Source of the DNA: Terriglobales bacterium
Lineage (GTDB): Bacteria; Acidobacteriota; Terriglobia; Terriglobales; Acidobacteriaceae
DNA length: 36,517 bases
Direction: 5' to 3'
Assembly (NCBI GenBank): GCA_025927695.1
Contig: JAICLA010000003.1
Location: 1-36,517 of the forward strand
The notes under the pieces were generated by a model, which worked only from the letters and a program-made list of their open reading frames with translations, had not been told where the DNA came from and ran no database searches. Both the position numbers and the translations under genes were made by a program. This document shows positions 1 through 9,261 of this stretch, piece by piece (positions within the stretch are counted from its first letter, which is position 1; each line of letters starts with the position of its first letter).

Positions 1-112
1 AATCGGCGGTGGCGTGCGCGAGTTCGTAGCCGGCGCCGGCGAGTGCGCCCACGGCCACACCGGCGGCGACGGTGGTCTTTACGAAAGAGCGTCTTGTGAT
101 CTCGTCAGCCAT
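1..112 (-). CDS. Tat-signal-bearing protein, N-terminal fragment truncated by the window edge; possibly the catalytic/oxidoreductase partner of the adjacent cytochrome b
   Basis: Reverse-complement reading from ATG at 112 gives MADEITRRSFVKTTVAAGVAVGALAGAGYELAHATAD, a twin-arginine motif (RRSFVK) plus hydrophobic stretch, running off the left edge. Confidence 0.7.
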   Translation of the reverse strand, partial: MADEITRRSFVKTTVAAGVAVGALAGAGYELAHATAD

Positions 113-125
113 ATACCTGCTACCT

Positions 126-165
126 GTCATCCTGAGCGAAGCGCGTAAGCGCGGAGTCGAAGGAC
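126..165. repeat. Probable dispersed intergenic repeat (GTCATCCTGAGCGAAGCGCGTAAGCGCGGAGTCGAAGGAC type)
   Basis: Matches from memory the GTCATCCTGAGCGAAG...GAGTCGAAGGA intergenic element; contains an internal GCGC-GTAA-GCGC hairpin. Only one copy noticed in the window. Confidence 0.5.
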
Positions 166-210
166 AACGCCTTGGACTTTGACTCTAAAGCGCCGAAGGC
201 GCGAAACACT

Positions 211-969
211 CTAATCGTCAGCAGCACTCCCTTCTTCCTTCACAGTCAGTCCGGCCATGTCACGCAGGTTCTGCCGGTTCACTTTCAAGATAGAGAAATA
301 GAAATGCGCGACGATCATGATGAGCAGGCAGAGCGCGGAGAGATCGTGAATCTGCCGGCAGAAATGGATGAGGCCGCGCGCGGACAGAAACATGCGCGAC
401 GCTGACAACCACATGAGCGAACCTGTCCCCACGAAGGCAATGGCCAGCAGCGCAAGAACGTGGTGATAGAGCTTTTGCAGCGCGTCATACTTGCCGGGCG
501 CGGGATAGTCGCGCGTCCACCCCATGAAGTTGCGCCAGATGGTGGCAGCGTCGCGGAACTCTTGGGTTGAGGGTTCCATCGATTTCTTGTCGCCTCGGAT
601 GAGTGCCGCGACGGCGTGCGCGACTACTCCGAGTCCGAAGAGCAGGCCCATCCATTCATGCAGCGTCAGCCAGGTGAGGCCGAAGCGCTCGCCCACGAGC
701 GGAGGTTGCGGCGCACGGCGGAAGAACAAAACCGCGCCAGAGAGAAGCAATCCGGCGAGCAGCAGAAAGTTTCCCCAGTGGTAGAACTTCTGGTTGAAGT
801 TGTAACGCGCAGGCGGCTTGCTCATGGGATTGCCACGCGCTCTACGGATGGCGTGAATTGCGCAAAATGCGATCGCGAGAAAGATGCCCGCCCAGACTAG
901 CGACGAGATCAGGCGCGAGTCATAGGCGTGGCCGGGGATGTCGGAAGCTTTCTGGAAGAGCGATGGCAT
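211..969 (-). CDS. Cytochrome b561 / formate dehydrogenase gamma-subunit-like membrane protein
   Basis: 252 aa with several TM helices and conserved His (YHWGNFLLLAG, TLHEWMGLLFG, LYHHVLALL, CRQIHDLSALCLLIMIVAHFYFSI). Confidence 0.75.
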   Translation of the reverse strand: MPSLFQKASDIPGHAYDSRLISSLVWAGIFLAIAFCAIHAIRRARGNPMSKPPARYNFNQKFYHWGNFLLLAGLLLSGAVLFFRRAPQPPLVGERFGLTWLTLHEWMGLLFGLGVVAHAVAALIRGDKKSMEPSTQEFRDAATIWRNFMGWTRDYPAPGKYDALQKLYHHVLALLAIAFVGTGSLMWLSASRMFLSARGLIHFCRQIHDLSALCLLIMIVAHFYFSILKVNRQNLRDMAGLTVKEEGSAADD

Positions 970-1010
970 GACTCTTTATCAAACGCTTCGTTCGTGAGCT
1001 ACTGTTAAAA

Positions 1011-1955
1011 CTAGTTCTTGGATTCTAAGAAGCCAGCTACCTTATCCCTGTGAAATGAAAATAAGAATTTGTCGACGCTAGCTGCAAGGACCTCTACATG
1101 GTGCATCTCACTCGGGTCGTAATAGTAGCCGAAAAGACGATAACGCATCGCTTTCCAAACTCGGCTAGCAAATCCAAATTTGAACAGTTTCTTTTGAGCG
1201 CTTTGAACGGCCCACGCTAGTTCCATTAAATCTTCGCGCAGCTTAGGTTCGGCTTCTTCAACCTGCGATATTCTCCCACGAAGTACGCCGAGCGACTTCT
1301 TGTTTTGTTCGTTTGCTACTTCAATCTCGTCAGAAGTTCGATTTATTTCATTAGCCTTCTTGTGAGTCATGAATGATGAAACAGCAATCGCTGGTAAAAC
1401 CGCCAGACAGCCGAGTGCTATGGTTCCACCTGCCATGCCCGCGCCTCCAGTAGCGAGGGAGCCTCCGCCAAACCAAGCCAGAGTTGCGTTTGTGGAAGCT
1501 GCTCCGTGCAAAACTCCGATCCCTATCCCAGTTGACGCTGATCCCAAATACGTGACCGCAGTCCAAGAGCCAATAGCTACGGCCGTGCCGCTTCCTATTG
1601 ATCCTGCTGTGATCCTGGCGCTCTCATAATATGCAATTGCCCTGGAGTTTCTAGCGAACGACTGATTTGCGGTGCCAATTGAGATTTTTGCGCTCTGCCT
1701 CCGCCGAACCTGCACCGGAGCCAGTAGCCTCTGTGCGCGATTTAGTTGAGAAAATGCATCTTCAGCTAAGATACCGATTGTCTTTAGAACTTCTTCGAGA
1801 CGGAAACTAAGTCTTTTTCCTTCATTGATTAGACGTTGGTATTCCAGAGAGACAGCCTTCCACCTTGCCAGAGCCCGGTCCAGCCGCGATTGGCCGCCAA
1901 GTGTAATGACGTTGAGAATCCCTTTACCGAGCAATTTCAGTTCATCCTTCAGCAT
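1011..1955 (-). CDS. Hypothetical membrane protein: coiled-coil flanks around a Gly/Ala-rich hydrophobic core (LHGAASTNATLAWFGGGSLATGGAGMAGGT)
   Basis: 314 aa ORF in a non-overlapped position; AT-richer than its neighbours; recognisable Gly-rich hydrophobic motif between heptad-like segments. Confidence 0.8.
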   Translation of the reverse strand: MLKDELKLLGKGILNVITLGGQSRLDRALARWKAVSLEYQRLINEGKRLSFRLEEVLKTIGILAEDAFSQLNRAQRLLAPVQVRRRQSAKISIGTANQSFARNSRAIAYYESARITAGSIGSGTAVAIGSWTAVTYLGSASTGIGIGVLHGAASTNATLAWFGGGSLATGGAGMAGGTIALGCLAVLPAIAVSSFMTHKKANEINRTSDEIEVANEQNKKSLGVLRGRISQVEEAEPKLREDLMELAWAVQSAQKKLFKFGFASRVWKAMRYRLFGYYYDPSEMHHVEVLAASVDKFLFSFHRDKVAGFLESKN

Positions 1956-1964
1956 ATCCCAACC

Positions 1965-3359
1965 TCACACCGCGTTGTACGTGCTTCTCTTAATGAACTC
2001 GCCGCTGCCAGGCTTGCCGTCGAACTTGTCGTCTTTCACCAGCACGCGTCCGCGGGACAGCACCACATCCGGCATGCCTTTTACGGTGATGCCTTCGAAC
2101 ATGGAGTAGTCCACGCGCATGTGGTGGTTGGTGGCGCTGATGGTGTGTTCGCGGTTGGGATCGAAGACTACGATGTCAGCATCACTGCCGACGGCGATTG
2201 TCCCTTTGCGCGGATAGAGGCCGAAGATCTTTGCCGGTGTTGTGGCCACGAGTTCAACGAAGCGATTGACGTTGAAGCGTCCTGCGGCTACGCCACCGGA
2301 ATAGATCAGGCTGTAGCGATGCTCGATGCCGGGGCCTCCGTTGGGAATCTTGGTGAAGTCGTCTTTACCTAATTGCTTCTGGTCTTTGAAGCAGAACGGG
2401 CAATGGTCTGTGCTGACGACCTGCAAGTGATCATGCTTGAGTCCGTGCCAGAGGCGTTCCTGGTTCCACTTTTCGCGCAGCGGCGGAGTGAAGACGACCT
2501 TCGCGCCTTCGAAGTCCGGCATGGCTTCCATGTCTTCAAGCGAGAGATAGAGATACTGCGGGCACGTCTCAGCGTAAACGGGCAAGCCGCGGTCGCGGGC
2601 CTCGCGGACTTTTTCCAACGCATCATTACAGCTCAAGTGAACGATATACACGGGCGAGCCGGCCATCTCTGCCAGCGCGATGGCGCGCGCTGTGGCCTCG
2701 GCTTCGGCAGTTGTTGGGCGCGTGAGCGCGTGATACTTGGGCGCGGTCTTCCCTTCTGCCAGCGCCTGCTGCACGATGACGTCAATCGCGCCGCCGTTCT
2801 CAGCGTGCATGCAGATCATGCCGCCGTGCTTTGAGGCTTTGCGCATGGCGCGGAAGATGCTGGCGTCATCAAGCATGAAGACGCCGGGATAGGCCATGAA
2901 GAGTTTGAAACTGGAGACTCCGTCGCGGATGAGCGCGGGCATCTCGTCAAGCTGCGCGTCTGGCAGGTCAGTAATGATGCAGTGGAAGGAATAGTCCACG
3001 ATGGCGCGGTCGCGCGCTTTTTCCATCCAATCGTCAAAGGCGGTGCGCAGGGTCTGGCCTTTGTATTGGATGGCGAAATCGATGAGCGTGGTGGTGCCGC
3101 CGAACGCAGCGGCGCGGGTGCCGGTCTCGAAGTCGTCTGCCGAGCGCGAGCCGCCGAAAGGCATATCAAGATGCGTGTGGACGTCAATACCGCCGGGCAT
3201 GACCAGCTTGCCTGTTGCGTCAATGATGTTCTTGCAATTCTGGCGCGGCAGTTTGGCGGCTATGGCGCCGATGCGGCCGCCGGTGATTGCAATGTCCGCT
3301 TCGTATGTGTCGCTGGCCGTAGCTACTGTGCCGTTCACTATGAGAGTGTCAAATGCCAT
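1965..3359 (-). CDS. hydA: Dihydropyrimidinase / D-hydantoinase
   Basis: 464 aa amidohydrolase: GGIDVHTHLDMPFGG metal site, DYSFHCIITD, SSFKLFMAYPGVFMLDD lysine, VYIVHLSC, STDHCPF. Confidence 0.93.
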   Translation of the reverse strand: MAFDTLIVNGTVATASDTYEADIAITGGRIGAIAAKLPRQNCKNIIDATGKLVMPGGIDVHTHLDMPFGGSRSADDFETGTRAAAFGGTTTLIDFAIQYKGQTLRTAFDDWMEKARDRAIVDYSFHCIITDLPDAQLDEMPALIRDGVSSFKLFMAYPGVFMLDDASIFRAMRKASKHGGMICMHAENGGAIDVIVQQALAEGKTAPKYHALTRPTTAEAEATARAIALAEMAGSPVYIVHLSCNDALEKVREARDRGLPVYAETCPQYLYLSLEDMEAMPDFEGAKVVFTPPLREKWNQERLWHGLKHDHLQVVSTDHCPFCFKDQKQLGKDDFTKIPNGGPGIEHRYSLIYSGGVAAGRFNVNRFVELVATTPAKIFGLYPRKGTIAVGSDADIVVFDPNREHTISATNHHMRVDYSMFEGITVKGMPDVVLSRGRVLVKDDKFDGKPGSGEFIKRSTYNAV

Positions 3360-3541
3360 ATGAGTCCTTGGGTATTAAGGTTCGATTGAGTGCGAGTTGG
3401 GAATCATCGCATATTGCTTATATAACGCGCTAAACTTTTATGCTAGACTCACGCCTCTTCACCCTGATTTTTGCGGGCCTGTTTGATGGCCGCGGGAGTG
3501 TTGCTTTTTTTGCGTTCGATCGACTTGGGGATGGCCCAAAT

Positions 3542-4912
3542 ATGCTGAAACAAGTGGCTCCGCGGTTGACGCCGGAGCAGTACGAAAAGAATTTTTCTGA
3601 TATCAACCCACCGCTCACGCAGTCACAGGCGCTGGAAGAAGGCTCGCGCTGCCTGTTCTGCTATGACGCGCCCTGTATCAAGGCGTGTCCAACGGAGATC
3701 AATGTGCCACAGTTCATCCGGCAGATCGGCACGGGCAATGTGACCGGTGCCGCGACGACCATTCTTAATGCCAACATCATGGGACACAGCTGCGCGCGGG
3801 TCTGTCCAACTTCGGTGCTGTGCGAAGGCGCATGCGTATTGAATTACGAGAACAAGCGGCCGGTGGATATCGGCAAGCTGCAGCGCTACGCGGTGGATTC
3901 CGTGATGGACACGCTGAAACTGTTTGAGCCGCCGGCGGACAACGGGAAGAAAGTCGCGCTGATCGGTGCTGGGCCGGCGAGTTTGTCATGCGCCACGGAG
4001 CTGCGTCGGCACGGATATCAAGTGACGATATTCGATGCGAATCCGCTGCCGGGTGGTTTGGATACCTATGGAATAGCAGCGTACAAGTTGCGGGCTTCCG
4101 ATGCGGTGCGGGAGATTGAATTAGTGCGGCGGCTGGGCGTTGAGATTAAGAGCAACGTGTTAGTAGGTAAAGATGCAACTCTGGTCGAACTAGAGAAAAA
4201 TTACGACGCGATATTCATTGGCATTGGGTTGGGCGGAACGGATGACCTCGGCATTCCGGGCGAAGATTTAGAAGGCTGCATCGACGCGCTGACATTCATT
4301 CGCGAGACGAAAGAGAATCCCTTCGACAAGGTTTTGATCGGCAATAAAGTCGCTGTCATCGGGGGCGGAAATACAGCGATTGACGTGGTCACTGCCGCCC
4401 ATCGACTCGGCGCAGAAGAGGTTTACATGATTTATCGCCGCGGAGAAGCCGAGGCGTCGGCCTTCAAGTATGAGATTGAACTGGCCAAGAAGGACGAAAT
4501 ATCCTTTATTTGGCAGGCTGCGCCGGCGAAGATATTAGGTCGCGGCAAGGTCGAGTCGCTGGAGTGCGTAAAGACCATGCTTGGACCGGCGGATGCAAGC
4601 GGTCGGCGGAGTCCGCAGAACATTTCCGGCAGCGAGTTCCGGCTTGATGTGGACATGGTCATCAAGGCGCTCGGCCAATCGAAAAAGACTGAATTCCTTC
4701 AATCGATCAGCGGTATGAAGCTGGAGAAAGGCCGCGTGGTGGTGAACGCCGAAACGTGCCAGACGGCGAATCCAAAGTATTTTGCCGGCGGCGATTGTGT
4801 GAACGGCGGCGGCGAAGTGGTTGACGCCGTTGCACACGGCAAGAAGGCCGCAGCCGGCATCCACGCCCACCTGGCCGGTAAAGCGGCAAACATGCGAGGG
4901 ACCCATGCCTGA
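3542..4912 (+). CDS. preT: NAD(P)-dependent dihydropyrimidine dehydrogenase subunit PreT (GltD-like)
   Basis: CxxC(x)nC Fe-S motifs, NIMGHSCARVCPTSVLCEGAC, two dinucleotide folds (VALIGAGPASLSCA, VAVIGGGNTAIDV). The ORF track starts at 3440, but the in-frame ATG at 3542 precedes the conserved region and has a GGGGAT ribosome-site-like sequence upstream. Confidence 0.9.
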   Translation: MLKQVAPRLTPEQYEKNFSDINPPLTQSQALEEGSRCLFCYDAPCIKACPTEINVPQFIRQIGTGNVTGAATTILNANIMGHSCARVCPTSVLCEGACVLNYENKRPVDIGKLQRYAVDSVMDTLKLFEPPADNGKKVALIGAGPASLSCATELRRHGYQVTIFDANPLPGGLDTYGIAAYKLRASDAVREIELVRRLGVEIKSNVLVGKDATLVELEKNYDAIFIGIGLGGTDDLGIPGEDLEGCIDALTFIRETKENPFDKVLIGNKVAVIGGGNTAIDVVTAAHRLGAEEVYMIYRRGEAEASAFKYEIELAKKDEISFIWQAAPAKILGRGKVESLECVKTMLGPADASGRRSPQNISGSEFRLDVDMVIKALGQSKKTEFLQSISGMKLEKGRVVVNAETCQTANPKYFAGGDCVNGGGEVVDAVAHGKKAAAGIHAHLAGKAANMRGTHA

Positions 4913-6236
4913 TATCAGCGTGAATTTTTGCGGAGTGAAATCGCCGAATCCGTTCTGGCTGGGCAGCGGCCCACCGGCGAACACCGCGTATCAGGTGATG
5001 CGCGCATTTGACGCTGGATGGGGCGGCGCGGTTTGGAAGACCATTGGCGAGCCCATCATGAATGTGAGCTCGCGCTATGGCTCTATCGATTACAAGAACG
5101 AGCGCATGATCGGGCTCAACAACATTGAGTTGATCAGCGACCGTCCCATCGAGACCAACTTCACTGAGATCACCGAGGTGAAGAAGAAGTATCCGAAGAA
5201 TGTTGTGGTCGCTTCGTTGATGGTGGAGTCGAAGCAGACCACGTGGCATGAGATCGTGAAGCGAACGAATGACTCCGGCGCGGACCTGATCGAGCTGAAC
5301 TTTGGATGTCCGCATGGGATGAGCGAGCGCGGCATGGGCGCGGCAGTTGGTCAGGTTCCCGAGTACGCGGGCATGATCACCGCGTGGGTGAAAGAAGTAG
5401 CGAAGATTCCAGTCATCGTGAAGCTCACACCGAATGTCACCGACATCGCCCACATGGCTGCGACAGTGAATGCCGCGGGCGCGGATGCAGTGTCGCTGAT
5501 CAATACGATCAACAGCCTTGTGGGAGTAGATCTCGATACCTGGGTGCCGCGGCCGATCGTGGGCGGCGCGTCCAGCCACGGCGGATATTGCGGTCCGGCG
5601 GTGAAGCCGATCGCGCTGAACATGGTGGCAAGCGTTTCACATCATCCGAAGGTGAACATTCCCATCAGCGGCATCGGCGGCATCGGCAATTGGCGGGATG
5701 CTGTCGAATTCATGCTGTTGGGTTCTACTTCCGTTCAAGTCTGCACGGCGGCGATGCATTATGGCTTCCGCATTGTGGAAGACATGGCTGAAGGCCTAAA
5801 CAACTACCTTGCGGAAAAAGGCATGCAGTCTGCCATGGAGCTTGTCGGCAAGTCAGTGAACAAAGTGAAAGATTGGGGCGATCTCAACCTCAACTACAAG
5901 GTCATCGCCAAGATCGATCCGGAGAAATGCATCGGATGTAACCTCTGTTATATCGCCTGTGAAGACGGTGCACACCAGTGCATCACAGCGGCACCGCGTC
6001 CTTTTGGCGATCTGCGCGAGGGCACGCCCGCAAAGCACATGCCACAGATCAAAGAGGACCACTGCGTGGGTTGTAACTTGTGCGCGCTGGTCTGTCCAGT
6101 GCCGCAGTGCATCACCATGCAAGAGATCGATACCGGACGTCCACCGATGAACTGGCGACAACTGCAGGAATCACGCGGCAAGAATCCGACGTGCAGCATG
6201 GATGAGCTTTTGGCAAAAGGTGCATCAACGCACTAG
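4905..6236 (+). CDS. preA: Dihydropyrimidine dehydrogenase subunit PreA (FMN barrel plus two 4Fe-4S motifs)
   Basis: NPFWLGSGPPANT start, LNFGCPHGMSERGMGAAVGQ, GIGGIGNWRDAVEF, C-terminal CIGCNLCYIAC and CVGCNLCALVCP. Start reassigned to ATG at 4905 from the ORF track start at 4821. Confidence 0.95.
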   Translation: MPDISVNFCGVKSPNPFWLGSGPPANTAYQVMRAFDAGWGGAVWKTIGEPIMNVSSRYGSIDYKNERMIGLNNIELISDRPIETNFTEITEVKKKYPKNVVVASLMVESKQTTWHEIVKRTNDSGADLIELNFGCPHGMSERGMGAAVGQVPEYAGMITAWVKEVAKIPVIVKLTPNVTDIAHMAATVNAAGADAVSLINTINSLVGVDLDTWVPRPIVGGASSHGGYCGPAVKPIALNMVASVSHHPKVNIPISGIGGIGNWRDAVEFMLLGSTSVQVCTAAMHYGFRIVEDMAEGLNNYLAEKGMQSAMELVGKSVNKVKDWGDLNLNYKVIAKIDPEKCIGCNLCYIACEDGAHQCITAAPRPFGDLREGTPAKHMPQIKEDHCVGCNLCALVCPVPQCITMQEIDTGRPPMNWRQLQESRGKNPTCSMDELLAKGASTH

Positions 6237-7675
6237 CTTTGCACTGAGCGCAGCCATTTACTGAATTCAGTTGCGCGGGCGCTGGCAGCCGGCGGGTCGA
6301 TATTGGTCATAACGATCACTACGTTTCCGCTTTGCAGATCAAACTCCAGCGCGGAGTTGATTCCCGGAGCGCCGCCCGCAATCCCCATTCCGCCAAGCGC
6401 AGGCTTGCCGGTTTCAGGCGATAGCATCACTAGCTTTCCGCTGCTGAGTGCTTCTGTGAACTTCAACATGTCTCCAACGGTTGAGTAGCCGCCACCGGCG
6501 GAGCTGCCGCGCCACGGGCGGGAGAATTCGTTATTGCGCTTCTGGCCTGGTTCCGACTGTTCAGTCGTGTAACCTTCCGCGCGGTCTGTCACTTTCTGGT
6601 CGCTAAGATAGCTGTCAGTGTCTTTCATGCCGGCAACGTCGAAGACGTTTTTCTTCACGTAGGAGTAATAGTCCTGGCCGGAAACTTTCTCGATGATGAG
6701 GCCAAGGACGACATATCCGCCGTTGGAATATTGGTTCTTGGTGCCCGGCTCGAATAGCAACGGTTGGTCTGCGAAAAGCGGTAGATAGTCGGCAAGGCTT
6801 CGCAACTTCGATTTTGGTGTCTGCTGATACTTTGGCCCAAAGAAATCTCCGATGCCGGAACGCATGGTCAATAGTTGAGCGATGGTGACTTTCTCGCGAG
6901 CGTCGGCATTGGGATAATCGGGCAAGTACTTACCCAACTTGTCTGTGTAGGTGAGCTTCCCTTGGCTGACTAACTGATCGATGCATATACGCGTAAAAAT
7001 CTTGTTGATTGAGCCGAGGTTGAATTTTGTGTTCACATCGTTAGGAATCTTTTTGTCACGGTCGGCATAACCATAAGCCTTTTCGAAGATCACTTTGCCT
7101 TTGCGGGCGAGCAATACTGCGCCTGAAAATTCATCCTTTTTTGTTGCGTCGTCGAGCGTGTCGGAGACTTTTTTTACAAACTCCGACTCCGACATGGGTG
7201 GCCCCGCTTGCGGACTCGGGCGGCCATCGGGACCATCAGCATCTTCCACTTGAAGCGCAATAAGTTTGTGAGGCGTTGCCGGTTCGAAGTTAAAAGTGAT
7301 ATCAACGGGTCCGGCATCTGTCTTCATGCGGACTTTGATGGCCATCTCATTGCCGGAAATCCGCACATCAGGTACTCCTTTGATCTCCAGCGACTTCATG
7401 CGAGCATGCATCTGCTTGTAGATCTGCAAACGGTCGGCGAGGGACCGCCGCTGCAGGGCTGCTTCGGACACATTGCCTTTAAGGAACGCTGACATGGCGT
7501 CATCGCCCGCATTGAAAGCGGCGACGTAGGATTGAATGCGTTCGCGATTGGGCAAGTCAGGAGGCAAACCTTGAGCGACGGCAGTGTTTGCGATAAGACT
7601 GAGAACTAAAACGCCAAAAAAACGACGGATGCGCACGAAGGTCTCCAGGAGATAAAGACTTGGGCGGTGGATCAC
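6233..7675 (-). CDS. Secreted serine hydrolase, class C beta-lactamase family
   Basis: N-terminal signal-like region (FFGVLVLSLIANTAVAQ); SxxK-type SINK (FNLGSINKIF), YSN motif (NQYSNGGYVVLGLIIEKVSG). Confidence 0.85.
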   Translation of the reverse strand: MIHRPSLYLLETFVRIRRFFGVLVLSLIANTAVAQGLPPDLPNRERIQSYVAAFNAGDDAMSAFLKGNVSEAALQRRSLADRLQIYKQMHARMKSLEIKGVPDVRISGNEMAIKVRMKTDAGPVDITFNFEPATPHKLIALQVEDADGPDGRPSPQAGPPMSESEFVKKVSDTLDDATKKDEFSGAVLLARKGKVIFEKAYGYADRDKKIPNDVNTKFNLGSINKIFTRICIDQLVSQGKLTYTDKLGKYLPDYPNADAREKVTIAQLLTMRSGIGDFFGPKYQQTPKSKLRSLADYLPLFADQPLLFEPGTKNQYSNGGYVVLGLIIEKVSGQDYYSYVKKNVFDVAGMKDTDSYLSDQKVTDRAEGYTTEQSEPGQKRNNEFSRPWRGSSAGGGYSTVGDMLKFTEALSSGKLVMLSPETGKPALGGMGIAGGAPGINSALEFDLQSGNVVIVMTNIDPPAASARATEFSKWLRSVQS

Positions 7676-7748
7676 TACTCACCGACCATGAGTGATTAAC
7701 GTTGGGATTCCGGCTTTTTTCGGCGAAAGCGGTTGATTTGCGGGAGCG

Positions 7749-8252
7749 CTACTTTTTCGCGGCTGGCTCGGGAGCGGGCGTGCCGATGTCAATGACCGCT
7801 TTCCATTGTCCGTCAGCTTCCTTGCGCCAGACGACAGCGCCGTTGTTGTGGGCTGTAACGATCTTCTTTCCCATACGGTACTGGATAACATCGGTCCCCG
7901 TCTCGTAGGCGAAATCGCCTGACGGGGCAACGACAACTTTGTCGGTAGAAAAGGTGATCTTGAAGTCAGGGTCAGCAAAAGACTTGGTGACATAATCCAG
8001 AATCGCGGCCTTGCCGATCACCGGCGGCTGCCCGGGAAAGATTAGCGTTGCATCATCCGCCCAGAAACTGGCTGCTTTGGCGGCATCCCGTTTCTGTGCG
8101 GTAGCCAGCCATTCTTTGTCGGTAGCACGGATATCTGCTTCAGCCTTGCTGAGATCGACATTCAGCTTGGCAGCCGCGGCAGTACAGGGTTGCGAAGGCT
8201 GTGCGCATCCGGCGAGCAAAAGTAGTGGGACCAACCACACAATACGTTTCAT
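7749..8252 (-). CDS. Putative lipoprotein with DUF4440/SnoaL-like (NTF2 fold) domain
   Basis: MKRIVWLVPLLLLAGCAQ lipobox; DIRATDKEWLATAQKRDAAKAASFWADDATLIFPGQPPVIGKAAI. Confidence 0.85.
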   Translation of the reverse strand: MKRIVWLVPLLLLAGCAQPSQPCTAAAAKLNVDLSKAEADIRATDKEWLATAQKRDAAKAASFWADDATLIFPGQPPVIGKAAILDYVTKSFADPDFKITFSTDKVVVAPSGDFAYETGTDVIQYRMGKKIVTAHNNGAVVWRKEADGQWKAVIDIGTPAPEPAAKK

Positions 8253-8329
8253 AAGGTCTCCTGTTTGGCGGGCAAGTATACGCTCCCAGAATCAGTTTCC
8301 CGTTCCCTGTTTCCCGTTTCCGGAGGCAG

Positions 8330-9007
8330 TTAGTTTTGCAGATCGAGCGTTACGGTTTGCGCTTTGCGTGTGGCCAAGGCGATTGGTTCAAGTTTCACGC
8401 CCCAAAAGATGGCGGAAACACGCAGAGTAATGATGAGTAATGCTGCGGCAGTTCCGCTCACAACTAACGATGCTCCTGTCCGTTGCAATCCCGCGAACAC
8501 TGCCGCGCCTAGCAGCGATACTGTGGCATAGATCTCCCCTTTGAAGATGCGAGGGATCTCGCCGCAAAGCACGTCACGGATCGCGCCTCCGGCAACGCCG
8601 GTGACCATTCCCATCAGCACCACGATGAGAAATGCATAGTGATCATTCAACGCGAGCTTCGCCCCACTGACGGTAAAGAGCGCCAAGCCTAGAGCGTCGG
8701 CCAAGGTGAGTGAATACGTAGGGACTGCCCATACACGCGCGTATGCCGCAGTTGCGACGGCGACCAGGGCGGGCAGCCACAAGAATGTGGTGTTAGCGAT
8801 CCAGAACACCGGCCTGTGATCGAGAAGAAGATCGCGCACCGTACCACCGCCAATGGCGGTGACAATCGCCGTAACTATGAGTCCGAAGATGTCCATCTTC
8901 TTGCGTGCAGCCGCCAGCGCGCCGGAGACGGCGCACACTGCGACGGCAAACATCTCTAGCCCATAGAGCAAGGCTGCTGGATTTGCGTAACGCACGGGGA
9001 TGGTCAT
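8330..9007 (-). CDS. TRIC cation channel / UPF0126 family membrane protein
   Basis: AVCAVSGALAAARKKMDIFGLIVTAIVTAIGGGTVRDLLLD repeated as ALFTVSGAKLALN...GMVTGVAGGAIRDVL. Confidence 0.92.
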   Translation of the reverse strand: MTIPVRYANPAALLYGLEMFAVAVCAVSGALAAARKKMDIFGLIVTAIVTAIGGGTVRDLLLDHRPVFWIANTTFLWLPALVAVATAAYARVWAVPTYSLTLADALGLALFTVSGAKLALNDHYAFLIVVLMGMVTGVAGGAIRDVLCGEIPRIFKGEIYATVSLLGAAVFAGLQRTGASLVVSGTAAALLIITLRVSAIFWGVKLEPIALATRKAQTVTLDLQN

Positions 9008-9039
9008 TGTTATTTCTCCTTCGAATCGGGGCCCAAAAT

Positions 9040-9067
9040 AGAAAAGCCGCTCAGTGTTTGAGCGGCT
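9040..9067 (-). terminator. Intrinsic terminator downstream of the glcDEF-PD40 operon
   Basis: Perfect 9-bp stem AGCCGCTCA/TGAGCGGCT (9045-9053/9059-9067), 5-nt loop, followed on the minus strand by TTTTC. Confidence 0.75.
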
Positions 9068-9261
9068 CTTCGGAAGATCTTAAAGGGCTAAGTTCTAGTC
9101 TTTCGCCCCCGAACCGCTGATATCGAACACACGCTTGTGCATAAACAGTTGGCATTGGACCATCTGCGGGATGCAACGCTCGATATGTTGAATCGCGGTT
9201 CTCACAATTCAAGATTACGTTGGATGACGGGATGTGTCAAACGATTCACCTTTGCGGCGGC

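Noticed and set aside
4707-5579. 290-aa minus-strand ORF over preT/preA
   Set aside because: Overlaps conserved preT/preA coding sequence; composition (Arg/His-rich) typical of a shadow frame.
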